Positions 37,855 through 47,311 of a stretch of DNA of 64,000 bases are shown here, piece by piece (position 1 is the stretch's first letter; each line of letters opens with the position of its first letter). The notes under the pieces are model-generated. The model made no database searches and had not been told where the DNA came from. It saw only the letters and a list, made by a program, of their open reading frames with translations. Both the position numbers and the translations under genes were made by a program. The DNA comes from Fibrobacter sp. GTDB lineage: Bacteria > Fibrobacterota > Fibrobacteria > Fibrobacterales > Fibrobacteraceae. The DNA is taken from contig JAISUZ010000070.1 in assembly GCA_031271785.1 (NCBI GenBank), positions 1 to 64,000 of the forward strand, read 5' to 3'.

Positions 37855-38466
37855 TTACTCACGCCCATTGAAACAATCCATGGAAAAATCGGTTAACTTT
37901 AACGGTTCCGGAAGAGCGCCGGTATATATCTTATCAGGGTACCTGCGGCGATATTCTTCCTCGTTCAGTTCTACAAAAACCGGATAATTGCAATGTACTT
38001 CCGTAAGCGGTATCAATGGTATCGTTACACCGAATTGTCCGAGATTTTCCCAAAAATGAAACTGCGAATAACAACTGAGTACTCCTTCCTGATTGTATTC
38101 GCAAGAGGGGTTCTCCTGATTTAACTCCACTTTACTGATCGGCATATTTGAATAAAACCGAAGCAACGGAGCAGCGTTAGCCCCGCAAAGCGGCGCTGTC
38201 GCTGCCACACAATAACAATCTTCACAACACGCTTGCGGCAAACCGACACAAATTTCCTCAAACGCCCCCGGTTCAAGCGAATCGGGGGCTCGCGTGAAAA
38301 GATGTCCTTGAAACATTTGTCCGCTTGAACTACTTTGCGTTTCTTCGCTGGAGCTGCCGGAGGTTGTGACGCTTGAGCTGCTGTTCAAATCATACGATGC
38401 GCCATTCGTTTCAAGACAAGCCGCAAAAAACAGGGCGATAAAAGAAATACAGATAAACTTTTTCAT
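37855..38466 (-). CDS. Cys-rich lipoprotein, tandem paralogue 1
   Basis: 203 residues. Nearly the same signal and lipobox as its neighbour (MKKFICISFIALFFAAC), but with a much longer Ser/Thr-rich linker (about residues 25-50) as is typical of Fibrobacter surface lipoproteins. The shared domain follows with LEPGAFEEI, ACCEDCYC, APLLRFY, FVELNEEEYRRRYPDK. The pair lies 17 bp apart and arose by tandem duplication. Function unknown. Confidence 0.82.
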   Translation of the reverse strand: MKKFICISFIALFFAACLETNGASYDLNSSSSVTTSGSSSEETQSSSSGQMFQGHLFTRAPDSLEPGAFEEICVGLPQACCEDCYCVAATAPLCGANAAPLLRFYSNMPISKVELNQENPSCEYNQEGVLSCYSQFHFWENLGQFGVTIPLIPLTEVHCNYPVFVELNEEEYRRRYPDKIYTGALPEPLKLTDFSMDCFNGRE

Positions 38467-38495
38467 AAAAATAAATATAACCCCCTCAAAAAATC

Positions 38496-38621
38496 ATGCA
38501 AGCGGTTTTTGAATCCCGGCACTTTTGCGTGAAAACCGTCAAAGCATTTTGCGGTTATGCTCCCGATGAGCCGCTCAAAATAGACCGTACCGCCTTTTCC
38601 ATGCGAAAATACACCGAATAA
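38496..38621 (+). CDS. Doubtful 41-codon frame
   Basis: An ATG-started frame between two divergent minus-strand genes' ends and starts (MQAVFESRHFCVKTVKAFCG ... RKYTE). No Shine-Dalgarno, no recognised family. Its coding look (no rare runs, balanced composition) is the only support; it could be a remnant. Confidence 0.2.
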   Translation: MQAVFESRHFCVKTVKAFCGYAPDEPLKIDRTAFSMRKYTE

Positions 38622-38626
38622 ATTCG

Positions 38627-40093
38627 TTATTTTCTCATCACAAAAGAGTCCACCGGCGTCTCTTTATCCACCTCGTAAGTAGAAACCGCAATCGTATTTC
38701 CGTCCACCTCAAAAATCATATAACTCGGAATTTTATGCTGAAATCCGATATTCACGGATAACGGTAAATTTCCCGCCATATATGCTTTACTCCCCACAAG
38801 CCCTTTCACCAAATACGGATATTCCTCATTGTTCTTCACAAACAAGTGTCCCGAACTGTTAAACAAATCGTAGTATTTAATTCCGCTCGCCGTCGTCATG
38901 GTGATATAAACGGTTCCGGGGTTCTCTGCAAGAGAAATTTGCTCTTTCGTTTTATCAACCACCAAACCGCCTTCATATTTTTTCCGCGCCGTATTCCAAA
39001 TACCGCCCGCTTTCATGACATAACTCCTCGCATACACATGATCGTGCCCGGCAAGCACCAAATCAACGCCATGCTTATCCATCAGTTTTTCAAACCCGGC
39101 TTCCACATAACGCTGAAGATCATAATCCGCCACATGATCGGCAATGGTCGCAGTAGATTTATGATGATTTACAATAAGCCATGTATATTTTCCGCTATTT
39201 GCCGCTTTCGCTTTTTCAATCACTTCGTCAAAAACTTTCACATAAAATTTCGCATCATCGGTACTGCCCGGATAAGCGGTCGTATTAAGCCCTACAAAAA
39301 GAACGTTGTTATAGAGGTAAAAATAATTGGCGACTTTCTCAATCGTTTTAAAACCGTCACCCTCGCATTCCGCCGGCGCGTTATATTCATTCGGTAAATG
39401 AAAGTGATACATAAATGAACAATGTTTATCATGATTCCCGGGCACAGGAGCAAAAGGCAAACTCCGGAGCGCCGGCGGAGCAAAGAAATTCGCGTATTCG
39501 CTTTCATCGCCGCTTGTTTTATCCACATGATCGCCCGCGCTCAAAATAAAATCCACTCCCTCGGAAACAATCCGGTCCACCACGGCCGCCCAGCCCGAAG
39601 CAGACGTTTGATCAATGCTAAACCAAGCGCTTTCCGAATCCTGTTTTCCCTGTTTTGAAGTCCCTGCCGCATTCACTTGCGGATCGGATATGGCGGCAAA
39701 CCGGAACGCACCGGCCTTCGGCGTTTTGTATTCATATTCCTCACTCCAACTCTTGCCGTCGCTCGAAACGCTGTAACGATACCGGGTGTCCGGCTCCAAA
39801 TTCATTACCGTCGCTTTATGGAAATTTCGGCCTGCGGAAGCTTTACCGAAAGAACCCGATTCCTCCGCAACCAACTCTTCGCCCTTAAAAACTCGTACCA
39901 TTGTTTTTTGATAGTAACGCTGATTCCCCGAATACCAATTCAAATTCAGCTCGGATGTACTCGCTCCCGGAGTGAGCCCGAGCATTTCTACCGCCACTCC
40001 GGATCCCTGCCCGGAAGCGCCGGTAATACCGGAACAGGAAGCCCCAAAACAAAACACCAAAACGGTATGAAAAAACACCTTTTTAAAACCCAT
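38627..40093 (-). CDS. Secreted purple-acid-phosphatase-like metallophosphoesterase
   Basis: 488 residues from the ATG at 40093 (MGFKKVFF); an ATG four codons earlier is an alternative. Signal region with a Cys-rich end (FGASCSG) that may be a lipobox. An N-terminal fibronectin-like domain (about 35-130; motif LEPDTRYRYSVSSDG) precedes a calcineurin-like phosphoesterase with all metal motifs: AISDPQVN, LSAGDHVD, VPGNHDKH, VNHHKS and LAGHDHVYAR. This order matches purple acid phosphatase-like proteins. Probably exported to release phosphate; a phosphodiesterase role is also possible. The motif starts SDPQ rather than SDxH, as in several of these enzymes. Confidence 0.88.
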   Translation of the reverse strand: MGFKKVFFHTVLVFCFGASCSGITGASGQGSGVAVEMLGLTPGASTSELNLNWYSGNQRYYQKTMVRVFKGEELVAEESGSFGKASAGRNFHKATVMNLEPDTRYRYSVSSDGKSWSEEYEYKTPKAGAFRFAAISDPQVNAAGTSKQGKQDSESAWFSIDQTSASGWAAVVDRIVSEGVDFILSAGDHVDKTSGDESEYANFFAPPALRSLPFAPVPGNHDKHCSFMYHFHLPNEYNAPAECEGDGFKTIEKVANYFYLYNNVLFVGLNTTAYPGSTDDAKFYVKVFDEVIEKAKAANSGKYTWLIVNHHKSTATIADHVADYDLQRYVEAGFEKLMDKHGVDLVLAGHDHVYARSYVMKAGGIWNTARKKYEGGLVVDKTKEQISLAENPGTVYITMTTASGIKYYDLFNSSGHLFVKNNEEYPYLVKGLVGSKAYMAGNLPLSVNIGFQHKIPSYMIFEVDGNTIAVSTYEVDKETPVDSFVMRK

Positions 40094-40262
40094 AACGACC
40101 TCCAAAAGTTGCTAAATGGAATATAAATAATTCACAAACCTTTTCAAGACCTGCCTTTAAAAATCAGCGAAAGATTCAATCATTTAAAAACTCAGGGATC
40201 ATCCGTGAACGCAAAAAGTGAGCCTTTCGAACTCGCTTTCGTTTATTTTTTACAAAATACTT

Positions 40263-42671
40263 TTAATTCACCAAAATCCGCAATGCTTTTCGTTCGCGCC
40301 CAAACAGAACTTTCACCATATACATCCCTTTCGGCAAATGCCCGAGAGAAACGGAATGCGAACCGTGCTCATAGCTTTGTTTGCCGATAAGTATTCCTTT
40401 CAAGTTGAAAATCTCAACCGCAGCACGATTTTCCGCAGTCAAATAAAAACCGTTACGAACCGGGGTCACCCCATTATTGCTCGCGATAAGCGGTCTTGAA
40501 ATATTCGCGCGGCAAATCTCATCATCAAGCCTGCAAACGCCGTCCCAAACATAAACCGAGAGTTCATTTTTATCAAGTACTACCGATCCGTACAAGTAAG
40601 GTTCCGCTTCGGCTTTTTCTCCCGCTAAATTTTCACTCACAATCGAAAGCGTATATTCGCCGTATCCGGAAGTAACGCCGGCCGTTTCCAATTCAAAAGC
40701 ATGACAATCGGTGCCGACGGGAATCGTAATATTATCCTTCTCTCCAAGAATTTCCGTAACGGATCCGGAAGCGTTGGTGAGCTGCACTAAAAGATTTCCG
40801 GCAAAAGTTCCGGCGCCTTTATTCCGCACTCCAAAAACCATCACCAACGAATCGCCTTTCACAATCATCGCGCCGTAAGAGGAATCATAATCTGCCGGCG
40901 CGAGTTCCGTAATACTGCAAAGCTCAAGAGAAGATTGGTCCGGCGCAAATTCCTCCCCTACTCTTACGGACGCCGTATTCGAATAAGTCGTAGCCGCTTG
41001 AACAACCTCCCATCCGCCGCTTCCATTTTTAATAACCGGCTTCAAAAGATAAATACCCGGAACGGCGGCGGGGGAAACAGCCGCTTTTACCTCCAAGATA
41101 AAATCATTTCTAAGCTGGGATGCGCTGTTATCTGTTTTTAGGCGCGCCCGGCTGAACGGCATCACACTATCAAGTTCCACCGTACCGATTATTTCAAAGT
41201 CATTTCCCGATTCATTAAACATCGCAATACCGAGAGAATCTCCCCGCGGAAGTGTCGCGGTGCCGACATTGTAAATCGTAGCGTTTACCGTAAACGATTC
41301 TCCAAGAGCAAGCGAATCTTTCACGGTGAAATTCTTTCCGAACACTCTTAAATCGGCTTTCCCATTCCCATTCAAATTCGGCATCACATTAATTACCGCT
41401 TCGTGACCGTAATTAAATTCATAACCCGGAAGCGGTGATAAGGCGCTCAGTACAAACCAACCGTTATAACTTCCGCTCCAGCCCCAATTAAAATGGAATT
41501 TGCCGTTGGTATTATAACCATCCAAAACAAAGGCATGACCGGAAGAACCGTCTTGCGAATTACCGGCGTAAAAAACAGGCAGCAAACTGTCAATTTGCAT
41601 GCGTAAAATATCTTCCCAAATATAGGGCAAAATGGAATCATTGGAAGGAGCCCAAGTACCCGAACCGATTTCCAAATAATCCGAAGGGCGAATATACAAT
41701 CCGTCTTTTGAAATAAACCGAACACTCTCATCATAATCAAAATAACGCGGCATGGCCTGCGGAACATCCAAAGAATAAGCGCCGCTTGATCCGGTTCCGT
41801 AATCCATTTCAACGGAAGCACCGGTATGATACATCAAAGCCGCCACCGCGCGAGCTTCCGAATCCGTATATTCTTGCTTACTATAGCGGGTTCCTTCCTG
41901 ATCGATATAGTTTCCGAGGGAATCCGGATAAAAACCGTAACTCTTTTGCATACTCGCCCAGTCATAAACAAAACGCCCCGTATTCGCCGACGGAACGGAA
42001 ATTTTCGAATTGCGCGTAACATAAGCGGGTATCGGGACGGAAATCTCTTGCGGATACTGATGATAATACATGAGCTGCGACATGGTCGTTGCCACGCACC
42101 CCGTATAGGTAGAATCACTCCCGATTACCGGAGTCAAATAATTATAGGGAGTCCATTGATCCCAATAGGTTTGAATCAAATAACTCCCCGGCTCATGACT
42201 GTTTATTTCCGCAAGCGCCCAGGCTTCTTCAATTTCCGGCGTAGCAGTTTGCCCGTTTTGATGCGCAAACTCCATTTGACGCTCCAAATCCTGCAAATAC
42301 CAGGCAAAATTCTCAGGCAGGTTATCATCTTCAAATTTTCCGCCTTCGGAAACCCCGAGAAGCGGCGTAAAAACATCATCGCCTGAGATAATTACAAAAC
42401 CGTTTCTGTTATTGTCAGGCAAACTATCGGGTACATGGGGTCCGGACTCATGAATTTCAAACACATAATAAAGCACATGCGGATTTTCCGCACTCCGGTT
42501 CATACCCGAACTCAGCGGTTGTATATCCCTGTTTTTCTGCCTTTTAAGAGTTACATTTTTCTTGGTTTCAAACACACCGGAAGCAATCCTTTCCGCTCGG
42601 GACAAATCCACAGGCGCTGCTACCGCGAAAGTAACAAGAGAAATGAAAAGCAGAGAGAAAATTCGGTTCAT
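40263..42671 (-). CDS. C10 (streptopain-type) cysteine peptidase with C-terminal sorting tail
   Basis: 802 residues from the ATG at 42671 (MNRIFSLLF), followed by a standard signal peptide ending in FAVAAP. A propeptide-like region (about 20-150; NNRNGFVIISGDDVF) precedes the peptidase, which has YWDQWTPYN, the nucleophile in TYTGCVATTMSQLMYYH (about residue 190) and the catalytic His in SSGHAFVLDGYN (about 378), then FHFNWGWSGSYNGWF. Two beta-rich domains follow (CARDB-like: NATIYNVGTATLPRGDS and VFGVRNKGAGTFAGN). The last 70 residues (AVEIFNLKGILIG ... LPKGMYMVKVLFG) match a type IX secretion C-terminal signal. Likely a surface or released protease. Confidence 0.9.
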   Translation of the reverse strand: MNRIFSLLFISLVTFAVAAPVDLSRAERIASGVFETKKNVTLKRQKNRDIQPLSSGMNRSAENPHVLYYVFEIHESGPHVPDSLPDNNRNGFVIISGDDVFTPLLGVSEGGKFEDDNLPENFAWYLQDLERQMEFAHQNGQTATPEIEEAWALAEINSHEPGSYLIQTYWDQWTPYNYLTPVIGSDSTYTGCVATTMSQLMYYHQYPQEISVPIPAYVTRNSKISVPSANTGRFVYDWASMQKSYGFYPDSLGNYIDQEGTRYSKQEYTDSEARAVAALMYHTGASVEMDYGTGSSGAYSLDVPQAMPRYFDYDESVRFISKDGLYIRPSDYLEIGSGTWAPSNDSILPYIWEDILRMQIDSLLPVFYAGNSQDGSSGHAFVLDGYNTNGKFHFNWGWSGSYNGWFVLSALSPLPGYEFNYGHEAVINVMPNLNGNGKADLRVFGKNFTVKDSLALGESFTVNATIYNVGTATLPRGDSLGIAMFNESGNDFEIIGTVELDSVMPFSRARLKTDNSASQLRNDFILEVKAAVSPAAVPGIYLLKPVIKNGSGGWEVVQAATTYSNTASVRVGEEFAPDQSSLELCSITELAPADYDSSYGAMIVKGDSLVMVFGVRNKGAGTFAGNLLVQLTNASGSVTEILGEKDNITIPVGTDCHAFELETAGVTSGYGEYTLSIVSENLAGEKAEAEPYLYGSVVLDKNELSVYVWDGVCRLDDEICRANISRPLIASNNGVTPVRNGFYLTAENRAAVEIFNLKGILIGKQSYEHGSHSVSLGHLPKGMYMVKVLFGRERKALRILVN

Positions 42672-42800
42672 AACTTTATAAATAAGTATTTTTGAATTTT
42701 TCGTCAATAATTACAAGTACTTTATCGCAAAGTCAAATCTATTTCGAGTAATTCTTCTTGAAAAAGGCATTCATTTGCCGAATCTCTCGCTTGGCAATAA

Positions 42801-42831
42801 AAAACGGTTCTCTTACGAGAACCGTTTTTTT
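42801..42831 (-). terminator. Terminator of the fibro-slime gene
   Basis: AAAACGGTTCTC/GAGAACCGTTTT stem with a TTAC loop and T-runs on both strands, 18 nt after the minus-strand stop at 42849. Confidence 0.9.
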
Positions 42832-42848
42832 GAATTTTTCACAAGCAA

Positions 42849-45800
42849 TTATTTCTTTTGCTTGCGATGCACACCCCAAATCTCGGTGACATCGTGCTTG
42901 GCTCTTCTGCCGGCATTTCTGATTTGAACGTAAGTCGAAAGTTTGGCGATGTAGGCGCCGGTTCCGACTAAGCGTTTGTTATGCGCAAGCAGATTCCAGC
43001 CGAGGAATACATAACCCGGATGAGTGCGGCAATCGCCCTTTGTTTTATTATCAAGCGGATCTCCATTAAAGAGCGGGTCATCGCAAGCAATTTTCCGGCT
43101 GCCGCCTTCGGCCACAAACGTGCCCAAGTTCGTGTAATAGAATGTTTCCGTTACAAGCCAAATATCTTTCGGGTCCAACCTCATTAGTGAAGTATCGGAA
43201 GAAAGAATGTTCGCCATATCGGTTTTAATAACGTAACCGAGTTGCCCGGGGAAACGCGCTTTAATGGAATCCAAGCTTTCATAGAGCCCAACATGATGAG
43301 GAGTTTCCACTTCACCTTTTTCAATCCGTTTCTGCATCTCCGGATCGGTCGGGTCAATTTCTGCAAACTTGACAGACCAAATTTCGGATCTCGCATCACC
43401 AACGATTTGAATCCAAGGGGACGGTACCAGCGCATTATAATCCGTCGGCGCATTCCCTAAGGAATCCGTCAAGAACCCGGCACGGAACCGCACATAATCG
43501 CCTGCGTGCGGAGATGGTGATGAGGCCTGATTTTCATTTGCATAAAAGAAATCAACGGTATCGCGACTCGTACGCCAAGACCCCGAACCCGCCAAAACAG
43601 CCACATAACGCTGGGCAGCCGTAGCCACATTGGCACTGCGGAGATAATAATGGAACAACTCGAGAGCTTGAGATTCCTGTGCCGCAGTAAGGTTTGCCAG
43701 CGGCTCGGAAAATACTAAGCGAACTCTATCAAAATTATTACGCTCGGCAGTAATACGCGTGCTAAGAATAATCGGAGGCACTTTTTCACTGATAGGAACC
43801 GCCGGTCCAGCACTAAGTGTATTTGAACCCTTTTTATATCTTATCCAAGATTCAATTGTTGAAAACGGACTGGTAGTTCTCGCCGTTTTGGAGAATTGCT
43901 TCCCTTTGAAAACGAATACACTATCCCAGAACTCAGCATTTTTCTCAACCTTTGCCGCTTCAATCGCTGAACGATCCAAACGGAAGGTATCCAAAACGCC
44001 TTTTTCATCATAATCCCAGAAGACCAAAATGGAATCCGGAAGAGAATCTTTGTGAATTAAGCGGTCATAGACAATCACAAGGGAATCTGCAATACCATCC
44101 AAATAACTGCCGGAAGGACTCACATAAGCCGCATCCATAGCGCCGCTTAAATCTTCCATTTCACCTTCATTATCAAAGAGTTCTACAACCAATGGTGTCG
44201 GGAACGGCGGCTTGAAGAATTGAAGCTGATTCCAGGTTGCACTAATCAAAGGATTATTATCGCCCATCACCTTAATTTCGGCAAAATTCGGATCGGCATA
44301 CAAAGTACGGGACATAAGCCCTATATCCGCTTTACCGCCTATGATTGAGGTCGAACCCGGAGTACTAAGTCCCGGAGAAAATTCGTAAGAAAGTGAAAAA
44401 TTACAATCCTCACAAATCTGGATAGTGCCTAATGCCGGATCATTTTCAGGCAACGTCGGGTCATAGGCGACAAGATAGAGCGGATATCTAATAAGTGTCC
44501 AGGAATCTTCCGGGTCGTCCGAATCCGTGAAAAATTTGGTTCCCGACGGAACGACTCTAGTGGAATAAGTCGAATCTACGAAAGCAATCGCCGGTAGGTA
44601 AAATGTCAGGTTGGCAACCGCAGTACGCCCCACGACTTTAACCGTATGAGCTGCCGACGCAGCATCGGTCATTGAACCCACCAAAACCGTCACCCAAACG
44701 GTATCCATACCGGAACTACCGATGGTTCTTACCGCGCTTTCAGTAAGAATACTATCCGGATGATCCGCACTGTAGAGCCGTAATCCATCGGAAAGATCCA
44801 AGGAATAAGTTTGTCCCACAGCACTTTCTTCATCCACGTCTAACGGGAGCGTAGGTCCGTTATCCGCAAAAGCGGAAATATAAACCGGAATACGGATACC
44901 GGCCATGGCCGAACCGCGGAATCTCCAGGTTCTTCCGGTTTCTTCGGATTTCGAATCACGTGTCATCACATTCAAATTACCGGCAATACGGAACGAAATT
45001 GAAGTGGTTTTTCCCTCAATAGAGATCAATAAACGGTAATTACCCGGGGGGAGTCCGCCGATCGCCGCTTTATCCACTTTAGGTCTGTAGCGATCCGTAA
45101 GATCAATACCGCCGTAATAAATTTGGGCATTCGGCAGGGATACGACCGGTTCACCGTTACGTTTTACAATTTCATAGCTTACCGGCTTGCCGATAGCCGA
45201 ACCGCAAACACGCGTAGAAGTAGAACCACTACCACCACCAAGAGCCATTGTTGCACAGGAACCGTCTCCGCTGGTTTCATAGCAAAGTTCGTAAATGTTC
45301 GGATCCTCCGGAACCGATTGATAGTCAAGACCGGAACTTTGCTGAATGTACATATTCGTTTTGATTCGTACGTTACTCATCGTAGTACGGCGGTCACAAA
45401 AGAAAATATCAATATCGTAAGTTTGACCGGGAACGAGATTGGCTCCATTTCTATCTTTAATACTATCCAATTTCACATAGCCGGGAGCTGCAAGGTGAGT
45501 TCCGCCTAAATCCACTGCAAGTCTTTTGTCAATAAATACCCAAATATCATCATCACCGCGGAAAGTAAAGTTCAAGCCCGGTTTATGAACAAAATTAGCA
45601 CGGGACTCGAAACAATAGTGTTGATTGCGCGGAGCTTCATTACCTGCCCCACACTTACCATCGGGATTAGTAACTCCCCAACATCTGCCGACAACAGGAC
45701 GAATTTCCCAATTCCAAACAGCCGGGTACTCTCCGTTACCCAAGTAATTATAGGTCGGCTGTCCGGGAACAGCTGCCCCGCAATCAATCCCCCCTTTCCA

Positions 45801-47123
45801 ACCGGGAGTATTGCAATAAAGATCGAATACAGGCACTTGTTCAACCGGATCAATTGCAAGTTGTTCGGCTTTTAACGCCACAGGAGGTTCGGCATTCCGC
45901 TTCATACGGGCCGTTGCAAGCGGGGTTCCCATTCCAGTGGCAAGCACATCGGCATCAGTAGTATTTTCCACAGGATAAAAGCCGCCGTTTAGCCCGTCGG
46001 TTTCAGCATAATCAGAATCAAATTCCCATTTACCGTCACTGCTGCGGGTAAACGGTAAATCATAACAAGTAACTTCATTTACTCCCGCCGTGGGTCTGAA
46101 CGCGTTATTAAAAGCATCGCCACCGCCAAAACAGGAAATACCTTGAGCAGTAGGAACAGGCTTGTTATCAGGTCCAAGAAGCGGCTCCACCAGGCCTGTC
46201 ATCACCCCTTCTCTACAAGGAGATGGTTTTCCATTGTAAGAAGAGAAACCGGGATGCAAGTCTTCGTCGGTATCGTAAATCACTGCGGCTAACGAATAGG
46301 AACAGGTACCTTCCACAAGCGGGTCGGTGGCAAAAAATCCGGGAGTGGGACTGGTTAAGTCCGCATAATCGGGCCAAGCAGCATCATCCGGTATAAAGAA
46401 AAGTATATCTCCAAGCACCGTAAAGTAAAGATCAAGCGGCACCGGAGTCACACTGCCGTCTCCCCAAAGTCCATCGGCGCCGACCACGTCTTCACGAGCG
46501 GTATCGTCATCACGGTAAAAGACAGCACTGCTCGGCGCCGCATCGGATTCAAACACGGCGTAATACCAGCCGCAGCGATCCGGATCCGGCCTCATAGGCG
46601 TACCGGTAACACCGCCGTCGGTACTCAGCATGGGAACCGCCGACATCCACGTTGGCTCTTCCGGCACCATAAAATAAATATACTTAGCCTCAGGCGGATT
46701 CGCGCCCTGATAGGTTTTGCCCGGATTCAGCGGATCTTCGGAAACATACCAAGTTCCACCACCGGTAGGGCAAGTAAGAGTTGCCGTATTAGCCTGAGCA
46801 TTCACTGAATAATTGTACCCCCCTGCGTTAACTACTGTAACCGTATTGTAGGGGCTAGCCGTTTTCATAAAAATATAGCCATTAAAAGCATCATTAACCG
46901 TTACCTCATAATAACCCGTAGCGGCGTTTAATGTAGCCACTCCTCTATTATTAAGGTCTCCGGTTCTATTGAAATAAACATGCGCCTCACTCCAATCTGC
47001 CGGTGCTTTAAAATATATCGTTCCATTACATTGCGCCCAAAGATTCGGGGCAAATACGAGTGCAATAGCGAGAGTAAACCACAACGCCAGGCTACTGCTT
47101 AATTTTTTTGTTTTTGTGTTCAT
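42849..47123 (-). CDS. Giant fibro-slime domain protein
   Basis: 1424 residues. Signal peptide to about residue 30 (cleavage after LWA-Q). Next come two short beta modules resembling carbohydrate-binding starch modules (GTIYFKAPADWSEAHVYFNR and KYIYFMVPEEPTW). The fibro-slime domain lies at about 280-600 and includes CFESRANFVHKPGLNFTFRG, the PA14-like hallmark GDDDIWVFIDKRLAVDLGG and YDIDIFFCDRRTTMSNV. A long run of beta domains follows; the end (LLAHNKRLVGTGAYIAKL) is like FlgD/Fibrobacter surface-protein C-termini. Such proteins are associated with the Fibrobacter cell surface and cellulose adhesion. Monocistronic, with its own terminator. Confidence 0.93.
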   Translation of the reverse strand: MNTKTKKLSSSLALWFTLAIALVFAPNLWAQCNGTIYFKAPADWSEAHVYFNRTGDLNNRGVATLNAATGYYEVTVNDAFNGYIFMKTASPYNTVTVVNAGGYNYSVNAQANTATLTCPTGGGTWYVSEDPLNPGKTYQGANPPEAKYIYFMVPEEPTWMSAVPMLSTDGGVTGTPMRPDPDRCGWYYAVFESDAAPSSAVFYRDDDTAREDVVGADGLWGDGSVTPVPLDLYFTVLGDILFFIPDDAAWPDYADLTSPTPGFFATDPLVEGTCSYSLAAVIYDTDEDLHPGFSSYNGKPSPCREGVMTGLVEPLLGPDNKPVPTAQGISCFGGGDAFNNAFRPTAGVNEVTCYDLPFTRSSDGKWEFDSDYAETDGLNGGFYPVENTTDADVLATGMGTPLATARMKRNAEPPVALKAEQLAIDPVEQVPVFDLYCNTPGWKGGIDCGAAVPGQPTYNYLGNGEYPAVWNWEIRPVVGRCWGVTNPDGKCGAGNEAPRNQHYCFESRANFVHKPGLNFTFRGDDDIWVFIDKRLAVDLGGTHLAAPGYVKLDSIKDRNGANLVPGQTYDIDIFFCDRRTTMSNVRIKTNMYIQQSSGLDYQSVPEDPNIYELCYETSGDGSCATMALGGGSGSTSTRVCGSAIGKPVSYEIVKRNGEPVVSLPNAQIYYGGIDLTDRYRPKVDKAAIGGLPPGNYRLLISIEGKTTSISFRIAGNLNVMTRDSKSEETGRTWRFRGSAMAGIRIPVYISAFADNGPTLPLDVDEESAVGQTYSLDLSDGLRLYSADHPDSILTESAVRTIGSSGMDTVWVTVLVGSMTDAASAAHTVKVVGRTAVANLTFYLPAIAFVDSTYSTRVVPSGTKFFTDSDDPEDSWTLIRYPLYLVAYDPTLPENDPALGTIQICEDCNFSLSYEFSPGLSTPGSTSIIGGKADIGLMSRTLYADPNFAEIKVMGDNNPLISATWNQLQFFKPPFPTPLVVELFDNEGEMEDLSGAMDAAYVSPSGSYLDGIADSLVIVYDRLIHKDSLPDSILVFWDYDEKGVLDTFRLDRSAIEAAKVEKNAEFWDSVFVFKGKQFSKTARTTSPFSTIESWIRYKKGSNTLSAGPAVPISEKVPPIILSTRITAERNNFDRVRLVFSEPLANLTAAQESQALELFHYYLRSANVATAAQRYVAVLAGSGSWRTSRDTVDFFYANENQASSPSPHAGDYVRFRAGFLTDSLGNAPTDYNALVPSPWIQIVGDARSEIWSVKFAEIDPTDPEMQKRIEKGEVETPHHVGLYESLDSIKARFPGQLGYVIKTDMANILSSDTSLMRLDPKDIWLVTETFYYTNLGTFVAEGGSRKIACDDPLFNGDPLDNKTKGDCRTHPGYVFLGWNLLAHNKRLVGTGAYIAKLSTYVQIRNAGRRAKHDVTEIWGVHRKQKK

Positions 47124-47311
47124 TCGAATCTCCGGATAGATTTCTCCGCTAATATACTATATCCCAAAACGGGATAGCTGCAACTAGCTACCAAATATCG
47201 CCCTAAAATTATGCAATTTTGCCGAAAAATGCTACCTTTTTTTGCAAGTTTTCGCGATTTCTGTTTACATGTGATTTTTGTAACTTCTTTTTACCGTTTT
47301 TTGAGGTATTT

